Shown one piece after another: positions 1 through 8,157 of a stretch of 8,347 bases of DNA. The stretch spans positions 1 to 8,347 of the forward strand of contig DXEY01000012.1 in assembly GCA_019114745.1 (NCBI GenBank), read 5' to 3'. Position 1 is the first letter of the stretch, and each line of letters starts with the position of its first letter. A program made the translations under genes and the position numbers. Under the pieces are notes generated by a model. It ran no database searches. It saw only the letters and a program-made list of their open reading frames with translations, and was not told the origin of the DNA. This stretch comes from Candidatus Mediterraneibacter colneyensis (GTDB lineage Bacteria > Bacillota > Clostridia > Lachnospirales > Lachnospiraceae).

Positions 1-776
1 TTTATTCCAAGTCTTGAAAAATAGACCTGCAAAGCCGGGCCGACATAATCATTGACGATCTTTTGCCTTTCTTCCCATGCGTTCGTGGCGGTATCAATGT
101 TACCGACTTCCATCAGTTTCGGGAGCATACTCATATCGCCATTCGTAAACTCCATGATCAAGCCCCAGTATTCTTTTACAGTCTGCTGGCATTTTTCGCT
201 TTCAGGGGGCACATTTTCCTTTTGAAGCTGTACGATTTCATCGCTCAGGCGGTTAAATCTGTCCATAAAATCCAGGCCGCTTTCCTTGTCAAATTTACTG
301 CGTATATGGTCGAGCGTATCATCATCGAAACGCTTAATAAGAGGATAAAACTCATTCTCCATCTGCAGATTCACAATAATATCAGCATATTTCTTAAAGT
401 TGACAGTCTGCATCTCTAAAACTTCTGCCTTTAACTGCTCTATCGCCGTCAGAGAAGCCTTGAGCTGCTCTATTTTTTTGCGTATATCATCTGCCTGCTC
501 GGTAAGGGCATCTGCCACATCAGCCGGGGTCTCCAACGAACTCAGCCGCTCTTTTATATCGCTCAAAGAAAACCCCAGCGATTTCAAAGATATAATCTGA
601 TGAAGCGTGACCAGATCTTTATCTGTATACAGCCTGCGCCCGCCTTCGCTTTCTGCCGATGGGGAAAGCAGTCCTTCTTTATCGTAGTATTGCAGAGTGC
701 GGACGGTGACTCCCATTTTCTTTGCTACTTCTCCAACTGTCATAAACCCTTGCGGAATTGCTCTGTATGTCGCCAT
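1..776 (-). CDS. MerR-family transcriptional regulator, 3' end cut off by window edge
   Basis: An open frame of 258 complete codons runs from ATG at 776 off the left edge without a stop. Residues 12-31 (MTVGEVAKKMGVTVRTLQYY) form the MerR winged helix-turn-helix, followed by the wing signature GGRRLY at 45-50 and the second helical part SLKSLGFSLSDIKERL at 63-78. Residues 93-125 look like the coiled-coil dimer helix. The remaining part (about 126-258) contains EYWGLIMEFTNGD (202-214) and resembles the helical TipAS-type ligand domains of the Mta/TipA subgroup, but that match is by eye. Family members bind DNA as dimers between the -35 and -10 boxes and twist the promoter when a ligand binds. 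The start is supported by AGGAGGT at 784-790, seven bases upstream. Codons look more AT-rich than in addA/addB. The ligand and any downstream target gene are outside the window. Confidence 0.9.
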   Translation of the reverse strand, partial: MATYRAIPQGFMTVGEVAKKMGVTVRTLQYYDKEGLLSPSAESEGGRRLYTDKDLVTLHQIISLKSLGFSLSDIKERLSSLETPADVADALTEQADDIRKKIEQLKASLTAIEQLKAEVLEMQTVNFKKYADIIVNLQMENEFYPLIKRFDDDTLDHIRSKFDKESGLDFMDRFNRLSDEIVQLQKENVPPESEKCQQTVKEYWGLIMEFTNGDMSMLPKLMEVGNIDTATNAWEERQKIVNDYVGPALQVYFSRLGI

Positions 777-797
777 AATTATTACCTCCTGGTACAC

Positions 798-828
798 ATT
801 ATAAATCATTACGCAGCGTCACAAGCAA
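798..828 (-). promoter_or_regulatory. Probable promoter of the MerR gene with long (19-bp) spacer
   Basis: On the minus strand a perfect TATAAT lies at 803-798, 22 bases before the ATG. A weak -35 candidate, TTGCTT, sits at 828-823, leaving a 19-bp spacer. Spacers of 19-20 bp are typical of promoters controlled by MerR-family activators, which suggests autoregulation. An alternative -35, TTGTGA at 824-819, would give only a 15-bp spacer. The -10 box is convincing; the -35 choice is less certain. Confidence 0.6.
811..819. promoter_or_regulatory. Candidate MerR operator dyad in the spacer
   Basis: ACGCAGCGT is a 9-base perfect palindrome around a central base (ACGC / GCGT). It lies inside the 19-bp spacer of the MerR promoter, close to its centre, where regulators of this family bind. 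The dyad is short, so it could be chance; its position is the main argument. Confidence 0.4.
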
Positions 829-852
829 GAGCGGACTTTTCAGCCCGCTCTT
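827..852 (-). terminator. Probable terminator hairpin of the addB-addA-DUF1294 operon
   Basis: AAGAGCGG (827-834) and CCGCTCTT (845-852) form a perfect 8-bp stem around a 10-base loop, 20 bases after the DUF1294 stop codon. In the minus-strand transcript the stem is followed by only a short, mixed U-containing run (GCUUGUG), so it is not a strong classical intrinsic terminator. In the plus direction one further T follows the stem. The last two bases of the stem overlap the proposed -35 box of the MerR promoter. Confidence 0.5.
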
Positions 853-871
853 TCCAAACTGTTATTCACTT

Positions 872-1150
872 TCATCCACGGATTTTCAGCCATATCATCC
901 CCACGGCCACACAGTGCACCACAAACATGACCGGAACGCTGACTACAAACTTCGCCTTTCTCGTCTTATGACGGAACAGGAGCATGGCTGCAAGCGCCCC
1001 CAGGGAGCCTCCCGCCAGGGACAGGAGCAGGAGCGTCCGCTCAGGGATCCTCCACTTCCCCGCCTTTGCCCTGCCTTTATCCAGACCAAAGACAACAAAT
1101 GTAATAACATTTATTCCCAGCAGATAGTAACCAAACAGATCCATTATCAT
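872..1150 (-). CDS. DUF1294 small membrane protein
   Basis: A 92-residue protein with the DUF1294 pattern: DK at 24-25, WRIPERTLL at 33-41, the glycine-rich AGGSLGA at 46-52 and the basic FRHKTRKAKF at 59-68. Three hydrophobic stretches (about 5-22, 39-58 and 68-88) suggest an inner-membrane protein. The function of the family is unknown; some members are fused to a cold-shock domain, but this one is not. The ATG at 1150 overlaps the addA stop as ATGA, and GAGGAG lies eight bases upstream inside the addA end, so translation is probably coupled to addA. A second ATG at 1144 is possible but lies farther from that ribosome site. Its place as third gene of the operon does not by itself show a role in repair. 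Confidence 0.88.
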   Translation of the reverse strand: MIMDLFGYYLLGINVITFVVFGLDKGRAKAGKWRIPERTLLLLSLAGGSLGALAAMLLFRHKTRKAKFVVSVPVMFVVHCVAVGMIWLKIRG

Positions 1151-4100
1151 ACTCTGATCTCCTCTCTGAGCGTAAAGGAATAGATGATCTTTTCCTTTAC
1201 CGGTTTCTCTGTCAGACGCTCCAGCGCCTGAGCGTAATAGTCAAGCTGCGCGTGATATTTCTCTTTGAGCTCCTGCGCGCTTTTCACCCGGTCTGTCTTA
1301 TAGTCCAGCACGACTAGCCCGTCCGGCTCCTCAAAATACACGTCTATGATCCCCTGTACCAGTATCTTTTCATCCGTATCGATCTCAGGATAGATCACCG
1401 ATGCGTCCAATCCGATCACGAAAGGCTGCTCTTTGTACAGATTCTTCTTCGCGGCAGCCGCGGACATCCGCCGTCCGCTCTCACACTGGAGGAAATGCAG
1501 CATATCCTCGATCCTGATGCATGCCGCCATCTCATCCGAAAGTTTTCCTCCCTGCCGCAGCTCATCGATTGTCTGCGCCAGAGTTTCCTCATTATACGCG
1601 GCGCCAAAATCGAGCAGCTCCAGGAGCTTGTGGTAGGCGCTTCCGCGCGGAGCGCCGGACAGAGCCTCCTCTTCCTTTAGAAATACCGGGATCAGGGGCA
1701 CGACCTCCGGTTCCGCATACATCTCTTCCCCCGGTTCCTCAACAAGCGACGCATGTTTTTTCAGTTCGGATACTGTAAATTTCAATTTCATCTGTCCTTC
1801 AGACTCAAAGGGATATCGGTAGTCCATCTGCCCGTCAAAGCGCTCCCTGAGTTCCGGGACATACACCTTTTCTTTATTCCAGTTCCTCAGCGTATCTTCT
1901 GCCAGCTCTTCCGCCTGCTCCACGCTTTTCCCCGGCAGAAGCGCATCCCGGCTGAGCACGCGCACATCTACCGGAGCATCCGCATTGATTTCTCCGGTCT
2001 CCTCTGAGAGCAGCGCCGGGAAGATCCAGTCCAGATAGGTTCTCGCTCCCTCGGGGCGGAACACGGCGCCCCCTTCTGTGTCCATGTAGGAGCTGAGTTT
2101 TTTTGGCACTCCGGTCATGATCAGTTTCTCTTTCGCCCGGGTCAGCGCCACATAGAGGACACGCATCTCCTCTGCAAGATTTTCGAGGCTGATCGATTCC
2201 CGTATCATTTTTTTCAGGAAGGTAGGCGCCTTCGTCCTCCGGTTCAGATCGATCAGATCCAGTCCTGCTCCCCACTCAGGATGGAGCAGCACGCTTCCTT
2301 TTGTATCGCGGGTATTGAACTGTCTGCCCATTCCCGCGACAAATACGACCGGAAACTCCAGACCTTTACTCTTATGGATACTCATGATGCGGACGGTGTC
2401 CGCCTGCTCGTCCATGATCCCCGCCTCGCCGTAATCTACATCGTATTTCTTTAACTGCTCGATATATCTGACAAAATTAAACAGACCTTTGTAACTCGTC
2501 CCCTCAAACGCCGCCGCCCGCTCTGTCAGCATCTCTACATTTGCCATGCGCTGGGCGCCGCCCGGCATGGCAGTGATATAAAGCCCGTACCCGGTCAGTT
2601 CTATGATCTGGGCGAGCAGGTCATGGATGGGGGTATACGGCACCCGCCTGCGGAACTCCGCCATCTGGTCAAAACACGACTGCAGGCGCTTCGCCGCCCT
2701 GTCGTCTTTCTCCCTGGCGTAGGATGCCGCCGCCTCATAAAATGTCCCGTCAGGATATGCGATCCTGATGTCAGCCAGCTCCCTCGTATTTAGCCCGCAG
2801 AACGGGGAGGTCAGCACAGCCGTCAGAGGAAGATCCTGCCTTGCATTGTCCAGCACCTTGAGATAATCCAGCAGCACGCTGACTTCATAAGTCTCGAAAT
2901 ACCCTTCCCGGCTCACGGAATAAGCCGGGATTCCCTCCTCTGCCAGCACGGCGGACAGCACTTCCGCCCATCCGCGGATGCTGCGGGTCAGGATCACAAT
3001 ATCCCTGTACCGGATCTTCCGGTACTCTCCTGATTCCTTATCAAGCACTACATCTTCGCGGATCAGGCTGCGGATGCGTCCCGCGATCAGGCGCGCCTCG
3101 GCAGTGCGATCATCCTCGCCTTCCAGCTCTTCCTTATCAAGGAGCAGGAGCTCCGCTTTCTTTGAATCCTGCTGTCCTTCCGGCAGCGGAGGGAACACCG
3201 CGCCGGGATAAAGCGCCGCTCCGTCGTCATATTCGATGCCGCCCAGTTCTTTTTTCATCGTCCTGCGGAAGATATAGTTTACACAGTCCAGCACTTCGCA
3301 GCGGCTTCGGAAATTTTTATGCAGGTCGATCCTCTGCTGTTCGCCGTCCTCCAGGCTGTATGTGTTGTATTTTTCCATAAAAAGCTCCGGCCGGGACAGG
3401 CGGAAACTGTAGATGCTCTGTTTGACGTCCCCGACCATGAAGATATTGTACTCTCCGCGGGACACCCTGGACACGCTTGTCAGGATCGTCTCCTGCACCA
3501 GATTGCTGTCCTGGTACTCATCGATCATCACTTCCTCAAACCGCTCCTGGTACTCACGCGCCGTGGCAGATGGCACCAGCTTTCCGTCTTTCTCTTCCGT
3601 GAGGATGGCGAGGGCAAACTGCTCCATATCATTAAAGTCGATCATCCCCCGCTGTCTCTTCTTCTCATCCAGAAGCCCGGCAAATCTTCTGACCAGCTCT
3701 GACAGCGCCGCCATGGAGGGCATCGCCTCTTCCATATCCCTCTTCCACGACTCCGGCGGCAGATAAAAATAATTCTCCCGCATCTCATCCATCAGATCTT
3801 TCGCCTGGCCTCTGAGCTGCTTCACCCGATTTCTCTTCTCCGCCGAGACCGTATCGTCTTTTTTGGTGGACAGCCTTTTCCACTTCACCTGGCTGGCAGC
3901 GTCATACATCTGTCCGAAGTTCTCCGCCCTGCCGAGCTTTTCCATCTCCTGCAGGTCAGACTCCAGCATATCGCCGTACATATACGGTCCGTCCGGCTCC
4001 TCGCAGATCTGAAGCCCGCGCTGCAGCAGGCGCCGGATATCCTGCACTTTCATGCGCACCCGCTCTGCTGCCCCCGTCTCCAGATCAGAGGAAGCGTACG

Positions 4101-4692
4101 CATCGACACATTCCTCGAGCCACCGGTCAGGCTGAGGATAACTGCGGGAATATTCATACAGCTTCAGAATGATCTCCTCGATCTTCCTGTCATTTTTCCC
4201 TGTCCCGAACCGCTCCGTAAATGCGAGAAATTCTTCATCCCCCTCGGCATAACACTGCTCCAGGAGTTCATCCATCACATCCTGTTTCAAAAGTTTCAGC
4301 TCTCCGTCCTCTGCGATGCGAAATCCCGGATCCAGCCCGATCACATGAAAATGCTCCCTGATCACGGACAGGCAGAAACTGTGGATCGTAGTGATCTGCG
4401 CGCTGTGGATCAGCGCAGCCTGGCGTTCGAGCCGGGCGTCTCCCGGATTCTCTTCCATCTTTTTCTCTATGGCCGCTCCGATACGCTCCTTCATCTCGGC
4501 AGCCGCGGCTTCTGTAAATGTCACGATCAGCAGGCGGTCAACGTCTACCGGGCTGGCGTCCTCTGTGAGCCGTTTGATGATCCTCTCAACGAGCACTGCG
4601 GTCTTTCCTGAGCCGGCGGCTGCAGATACAAGGATATTCCTGCCGCGCAGGTCAATGACCTGCTGCTGTTCAGTCGTCCATTTTACGCCCAT
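1147..4692 (-). CDS. addA: ATP-dependent helicase/nuclease subunit A (AddA)
   Basis: This is the 1181-residue motor subunit of the AddAB helicase-nuclease, which unwinds and trims double-strand DNA ends so that RecA can be loaded. The UvrD-like superfamily 1A motifs appear in order: TTEQQQVI (6-13), Walker A AAAGSGKT (24-31), VTFTEAAAAEMKERI (57-71), TTIHSFC (101-107), Walker B DEYQD (391-395), GDVKQSIYSFR (421-431), NFRSR (460-464), SIHKSKGLEFP (771-781) and VLYVALTRAKEKL (845-857). The C-terminal PD-(D/E)XK nuclease is complete by eye: H1021, D1117 in GIIDVYF, D1130 and K1132 in LDYKTD, and the QxxxY pair Q1149/Y1153. Both the helicase and the nuclease therefore look active. GGAGGT at 4701-4706, eight bases upstream, supports the start. 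The first 23 bases overlap the end of addB, so the two subunits are probably made together by coupled translation. The length is normal for the family and no frameshift is seen. Confidence 0.98.
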   Translation of the reverse strand: MGVKWTTEQQQVIDLRGRNILVSAAAGSGKTAVLVERIIKRLTEDASPVDVDRLLIVTFTEAAAAEMKERIGAAIEKKMEENPGDARLERQAALIHSAQITTIHSFCLSVIREHFHVIGLDPGFRIAEDGELKLLKQDVMDELLEQCYAEGDEEFLAFTERFGTGKNDRKIEEIILKLYEYSRSYPQPDRWLEECVDAYASSDLETGAAERVRMKVQDIRRLLQRGLQICEEPDGPYMYGDMLESDLQEMEKLGRAENFGQMYDAASQVKWKRLSTKKDDTVSAEKRNRVKQLRGQAKDLMDEMRENYFYLPPESWKRDMEEAMPSMAALSELVRRFAGLLDEKKRQRGMIDFNDMEQFALAILTEEKDGKLVPSATAREYQERFEEVMIDEYQDSNLVQETILTSVSRVSRGEYNIFMVGDVKQSIYSFRLSRPELFMEKYNTYSLEDGEQQRIDLHKNFRSRCEVLDCVNYIFRRTMKKELGGIEYDDGAALYPGAVFPPLPEGQQDSKKAELLLLDKEELEGEDDRTAEARLIAGRIRSLIREDVVLDKESGEYRKIRYRDIVILTRSIRGWAEVLSAVLAEEGIPAYSVSREGYFETYEVSVLLDYLKVLDNARQDLPLTAVLTSPFCGLNTRELADIRIAYPDGTFYEAAASYAREKDDRAAKRLQSCFDQMAEFRRRVPYTPIHDLLAQIIELTGYGLYITAMPGGAQRMANVEMLTERAAAFEGTSYKGLFNFVRYIEQLKKYDVDYGEAGIMDEQADTVRIMSIHKSKGLEFPVVFVAGMGRQFNTRDTKGSVLLHPEWGAGLDLIDLNRRTKAPTFLKKMIRESISLENLAEEMRVLYVALTRAKEKLIMTGVPKKLSSYMDTEGGAVFRPEGARTYLDWIFPALLSEETGEINADAPVDVRVLSRDALLPGKSVEQAEELAEDTLRNWNKEKVYVPELRERFDGQMDYRYPFESEGQMKLKFTVSELKKHASLVEEPGEEMYAEPEVVPLIPVFLKEEEALSGAPRGSAYHKLLELLDFGAAYNEETLAQTIDELRQGGKLSDEMAACIRIEDMLHFLQCESGRRMSAAAAKKNLYKEQPFVIGLDASVIYPEIDTDEKILVQGIIDVYFEEPDGLVVLDYKTDRVKSAQELKEKYHAQLDYYAQALERLTEKPVKEKIIYSFTLREEIRV

Positions 4693-7600
4693 CTGCCTCT
4701 ACCTCCGTCAACATTTTTGCCACTGCTTCCTCCATGGAATATTTCGCCAGTCTCCGGTATCCGCACCCGTCCAGCTTCAGGTCAAATCCGCAGATCTCCC
4801 GGTACGCGCAGTAATCGCATCCGGTCGCGTCTCCCATCTCATAGGGCGCGGCGCTCACTTCCCCGGAATACATCTCCTGTTTGATGCGGTTTTCTTTTGC
4901 CTCCGCATAATCCAGTACCGCCCGGAACGTCTCGCCCGGGAGCGCCCGGGAGCTTCTGCTCAGTGAGCCGTCCTTGTTCTTCCCGACAGGGTACAGTACG
5001 GAAGTCCCGGAAAGATCCTTTTCCAAGTGGGATAATACCTCCCCGTCTCCGTTGACCAGCCCGTCCAGCCTCAGCTCTTTGAGGATACTCTTCTCTACTT
5101 CCTCATCACTGTCTTTGCGGTCTACCACCGGATCCTGTATCCTGTAATAAAAAATGCCCGCAGGGATCATCTCTTTCCCTTTGAACTTTTTCTCCTCCAC
5201 TTTGAGGGCTGCGTTGAGATATACCGGGAGCTGCAGTTGGAGTCCGTGATAAAATGCCGTGATATCGAAGCTCTTCATGCCGGTCTTATAATCCGTTACT
5301 TTCACATATACACAGTCGTCTTCCTCACAGATATCGACCCGGTCGATTTTTCCGCTTCCAAACTTCAGCTCATAACCGCTGGGAACAAAATCCCCTTTCT
5401 CAAGCTGTTTTGTGATCGCCCACACAGAGCGGCGCATCAGCCGTTTGATCCTTGCTGCCATGTACTCATTTCTTGCCGAGCTGAACAGCACCGTATTTCC
5501 ATAATCCTGCACGCTTTCTTCCACGCACTCCTCGATCAGGCTGTTTCTTTTTTCTTCCGTCATATCCTGCCATCTTACCTGTTCGTCGTCCGCTTTTCTG
5601 GAAAAGCGCTCCAGCGACTGATGGGCGATATTTCCCAGATCCATCGCCTCGAAGCCGTATTCTTCCCGGTCGCTCAGGCGCAGCCCGTAACTCAGGAAAT
5701 GCGCGTACGCACAGGAAGAGAACTGCTCCAGCCTGGTCACGCTGACGCGGGATGCATCCCGGTACAGCCCCTCTGCCTTCTCTTCTCCCAGCTTCGGATA
5801 TTCCCTCCGCAGGAACCCGGCGCTAAGGATCCTCTCCAGATCCGCCTCGCTCCTGCTGTCGCGGGCAAACCATCCGTACAGTTCCTTCCACTGGTCGCTG
5901 ACCCCTGACTTCCGGTCACGAAGTCCCTCCGCCATGATGCGGATCCCGGTGCTCCGGGTGATCTCCCGCCGCTCCAGTCCTCTCGTCTCCTCATCCGTCA
6001 CGTGGATTCCCGGGAACATTCGCCGCAGATCCGCGATCAGATAAGCCGGGCGCAGGCTTTTCCCATCCCCTGACACTTTCGACCAGGAAATATACAGATA
6101 TTCCGAAGGTTTCGTCAGGTTCATATAGAGATAAAATTTCTGGGTATAGATCTTTTCCTTTGGCCCGGGGGAAAGCGCGATCTCATTTTTGGCAAATTCT
6201 TCCCTGTCCCGCTCGGAGAGGAGTCCTCCGCCGTTCAGATTTCCCGGCAGCAGCGTGTCGTTGGCGCCCAGGAAGAAGAGCGCCCTGATATTCCGGATCC
6301 TGGTACGCTCCACATCTCCGATCACGACCTGATCCAGGCTGGGCGGGATCACTCCTACTTTTGCCTCTTCCAGCCCTGCGTCCAGCAGCTCGCAGTATTC
6401 CCGCAGGGAGATCCTCTCGTCCCCCAGAAGCTCCACAAATTTGTCAAACAGATCGACCACGATGCGGTAGATCTGGGCGTATTCTTTCGCAAGCGCCAGA
6501 TTCCCCTGCCTCTGGAACTCCTGCTCCATCTCTGCCAGCTTCGCCTGCATCCCTTCGTCAGCTATAAACGTATAGACCGCAAGCGTAATGTCACGCACTG
6601 TCTTGCTCCTCTGCTTCAGCACAAACACCAGCTCCTGGATCTTCTCCACGAATCTCACCCTGAGATGGTTCAGTTCCGCCAGTTCATCTTCCCCCGCCTC
6701 GGCGGTCGTCCGCGTCCATACCTGCTGCCAGCTCTTATACCCTTTGATCCCCAGCGCCAGACAGTAATTTTCAAGCCTGTCCACCTCGTCGTCCGCAAAA
6801 CCACTGAGCCCGGTACGCAGATACCGGAACACGCTCTCATAAGTAAAATTCTGTTCCGCCATGGCAAGCAGGCTGCGCAGATATTCTACAAATGCATTCA
6901 GGAGGATGCTCTTTTTATGATCCATAAATATCGGAATATCAAATGCGGCGCACGCTTTTTCCAGTGCGTCCGCATATACTTCCATATCTGATGTGATCAC
7001 GGCAATATCGCGGTAGTGGTATCCTTTCTCCCTTACCAGATACCGGATCCCCTCGGCTGCACACCCGGCTTCCATTCGCGGATTGCGTGCTTCATGAAGA
7101 GAGAGAGCACTGTTTTCCCCCTCATATTTCGCACCGGAATACCGGAACAGATTTGCCTCTAAAAATGCCATCTGCGCATTGTGCTCAAAACGTTTCGGAG
7201 GCGTATCGTACAGGCAGACAGGCTCCTCGATCTCCACCCCTGCTTCCTGTGCGATCTTCACAAGAGAGGTCACCATCTGCTTGCTGAGGGCGAAGAGCTG
7301 ATAGGGATGGCGGTACACAAACGGGTCTTCCCGCTCATCCATCTCCACAGTCACGATCACTCTGTCGCATACCCGGAGCAGTTCTCCCAGCAGACGATCC
7401 TGCACCGGGGTAAATCCCGTAAAACCGTCCAGCGCTACGACACTCCCTTTTAAGATCTCAGACTCCGGCACAACCCGGCTCAGCACATCAAGCATCTCCT
7501 CTTTCGTGATATACCTGCCGCTGAGATAATCCTCAAATCCCTCATAAACCCTGCGGATGTCCCTGAGCTTGTAATAGAGATAACTGTCAGGGCTGACCGT

Positions 7601-8032
7601 GTCCATAAACTCATCCAGACGGTCAAAATCCACTCCGTACTGGGTAAACTCCGAGATCACGGATTTCACCTCGCTGATGTATCCCTGCTTCTTCAGGTTT
7701 CCCTTCAGAACCGTGAGCTCATCTTCAAAATCATTGGCGATCTTTCTGAGGACGAGATTCTTGCCCTCATCGTCCAGCACAGTCCGGTTGTCCTCCCCCA
7801 CTTCCTCAAACACCCGGTGCGCCAGTCTCCCGAAGCTCAGGACATCGATATTCATAATGCCTCCGCGGGGATGCATAAGGCACAGGTCTTTCTGGGTCTG
7901 CATCGTAAACTGCTCCGGCACGAGCACGAGATAATTCTTCTGTGGATGCCGGACAGAGCGGGATACGATATCCTGATAGAGACAGTGGGATTTCCCGCTG
8001 CCGGAATTGCCGAATATAAACTGTAATGACAT
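4670..8032 (-). CDS. addB: ATP-dependent helicase/nuclease subunit B (AddB), iron-sulfur nuclease
   Basis: This is the 1120-residue partner of AddA. The N-terminus has a Walker A motif, GNSGSGKS (8-15), followed by VLVPEQFT (36-43) and LSFGRLAHRVF (65-75), typical of AddB. The rest of the helicase-like core is degenerate; in studied AddAB enzymes this subunit does not drive unwinding but takes part in Chi recognition. The C-terminal RecB-type nuclease shows H804 (IAHQSLERF), GKIDRVD (894-900), D914 and K916 in TDYKTG, and Q934/Y938. Cysteines C774 and C1072, C1075, C1081 (the last three spaced CX2CX5C) match the four ligands of the AddB 4Fe-4S cluster, which pins the nuclease domain together. 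The start at 8032 is set by AGGAGG at 8039-8044, six bases upstream, and by the Walker motif falling at the usual distance. Upstream lies a repeat-rich region that may carry its promoter. Confidence 0.98.
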   Translation of the reverse strand: MSLQFIFGNSGSGKSHCLYQDIVSRSVRHPQKNYLVLVPEQFTMQTQKDLCLMHPRGGIMNIDVLSFGRLAHRVFEEVGEDNRTVLDDEGKNLVLRKIANDFEDELTVLKGNLKKQGYISEVKSVISEFTQYGVDFDRLDEFMDTVSPDSYLYYKLRDIRRVYEGFEDYLSGRYITKEEMLDVLSRVVPESEILKGSVVALDGFTGFTPVQDRLLGELLRVCDRVIVTVEMDEREDPFVYRHPYQLFALSKQMVTSLVKIAQEAGVEIEEPVCLYDTPPKRFEHNAQMAFLEANLFRYSGAKYEGENSALSLHEARNPRMEAGCAAEGIRYLVREKGYHYRDIAVITSDMEVYADALEKACAAFDIPIFMDHKKSILLNAFVEYLRSLLAMAEQNFTYESVFRYLRTGLSGFADDEVDRLENYCLALGIKGYKSWQQVWTRTTAEAGEDELAELNHLRVRFVEKIQELVFVLKQRSKTVRDITLAVYTFIADEGMQAKLAEMEQEFQRQGNLALAKEYAQIYRIVVDLFDKFVELLGDERISLREYCELLDAGLEEAKVGVIPPSLDQVVIGDVERTRIRNIRALFFLGANDTLLPGNLNGGGLLSERDREEFAKNEIALSPGPKEKIYTQKFYLYMNLTKPSEYLYISWSKVSGDGKSLRPAYLIADLRRMFPGIHVTDEETRGLERREITRSTGIRIMAEGLRDRKSGVSDQWKELYGWFARDSRSEADLERILSAGFLRREYPKLGEEKAEGLYRDASRVSVTRLEQFSSCAYAHFLSYGLRLSDREEYGFEAMDLGNIAHQSLERFSRKADDEQVRWQDMTEEKRNSLIEECVEESVQDYGNTVLFSSARNEYMAARIKRLMRRSVWAITKQLEKGDFVPSGYELKFGSGKIDRVDICEEDDCVYVKVTDYKTGMKSFDITAFYHGLQLQLPVYLNAALKVEEKKFKGKEMIPAGIFYYRIQDPVVDRKDSDEEVEKSILKELRLDGLVNGDGEVLSHLEKDLSGTSVLYPVGKNKDGSLSRSSRALPGETFRAVLDYAEAKENRIKQEMYSGEVSAAPYEMGDATGCDYCAYREICGFDLKLDGCGYRRLAKYSMEEAVAKMLTEVEADGRKMDD

Positions 8033-8060
8033 GTGATCCCTCCTGGTATGTCTGTGTTCC

Positions 8061-8100
8061 GCGCAATCATGATACTATGTGCGCAATCATTATACCATGC
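8061..8100. repeat. Two tandem 20-bp repeats sharing the right end of the cloverleaf element
   Basis: Bases 8061-8080 and 8081-8100 are direct 20-bp repeats identical at 17 positions; both begin GCGCAATCAT. The first 17 bases of the second unit (8081-8097, GCGCAATCATTATACCA) are identical to 8213-8229, the right end of the cloverleaf element. The first unit is a more decayed copy. The repeats lie just upstream of the addB ribosome binding site. They could be remnants of older element ends or binding sites for a regulator spaced two helical turns apart. Confidence 0.8.
8089..8097 (-). promoter_or_regulatory. Candidate extended -10 element for addB
   Basis: On the minus strand TGGTATAAT (8097-8089) is a perfect TATAAT with the TGn extension that lets RNA polymerase start without a good -35 box; no good -35 is visible 16-18 bases upstream. 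A start near 8082 would give a leader of about 50 bases containing the AGGAGG site of addB. The element lies inside a repeat unit, so the resemblance may come from the repeat rather than from selection for a promoter. Confidence 0.5.
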
Positions 8101-8105
8101 GCGCA

Positions 8106-8142
8106 GAGAAGAAAGCGGCGCCGCAGGCGGCATTTTCTTCTC
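8106..8142. repeat. Imperfect hairpin within the addB upstream repeat cluster
   Basis: GAGAAGAAA (8106-8114) pairs perfectly with TTTCTTCTC (8134-8142), a 9-bp stem. Inside it CGCC (8119-8122) pairs with GGCG (8126-8129) around a 3-base GCA loop; a few mismatched positions separate the two stems. The GCA triplet loop also occurs in the first hairpin of the neighbouring cloverleaf. The inverted copies ATTATACC (8089-8096) and GGTATAAT (8158-8165) bracket this hairpin. Confidence 0.65.
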
Positions 8143-8157
8143 AAGCCATGGGTTGCC

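Noticed and set aside
63..971. Plus-strand open frames opposite the MerR gene
   Set aside because: The minus frame encodes a clear MerR protein with a strong ribosome site; the plus frames show no family features and are shadows.
4934..4953. Perfect 10-bp tandem repeat GCCCGGGAGC inside addB
   Set aside because: It is only two units, lies in well-conserved coding sequence and is probably a chance effect of GC-rich codons.
8061..8100. CRISPR array from the tandem repeats
   Set aside because: The 20-bp units are directly adjacent with no spacers, and there are only two of them; no cas genes are near.
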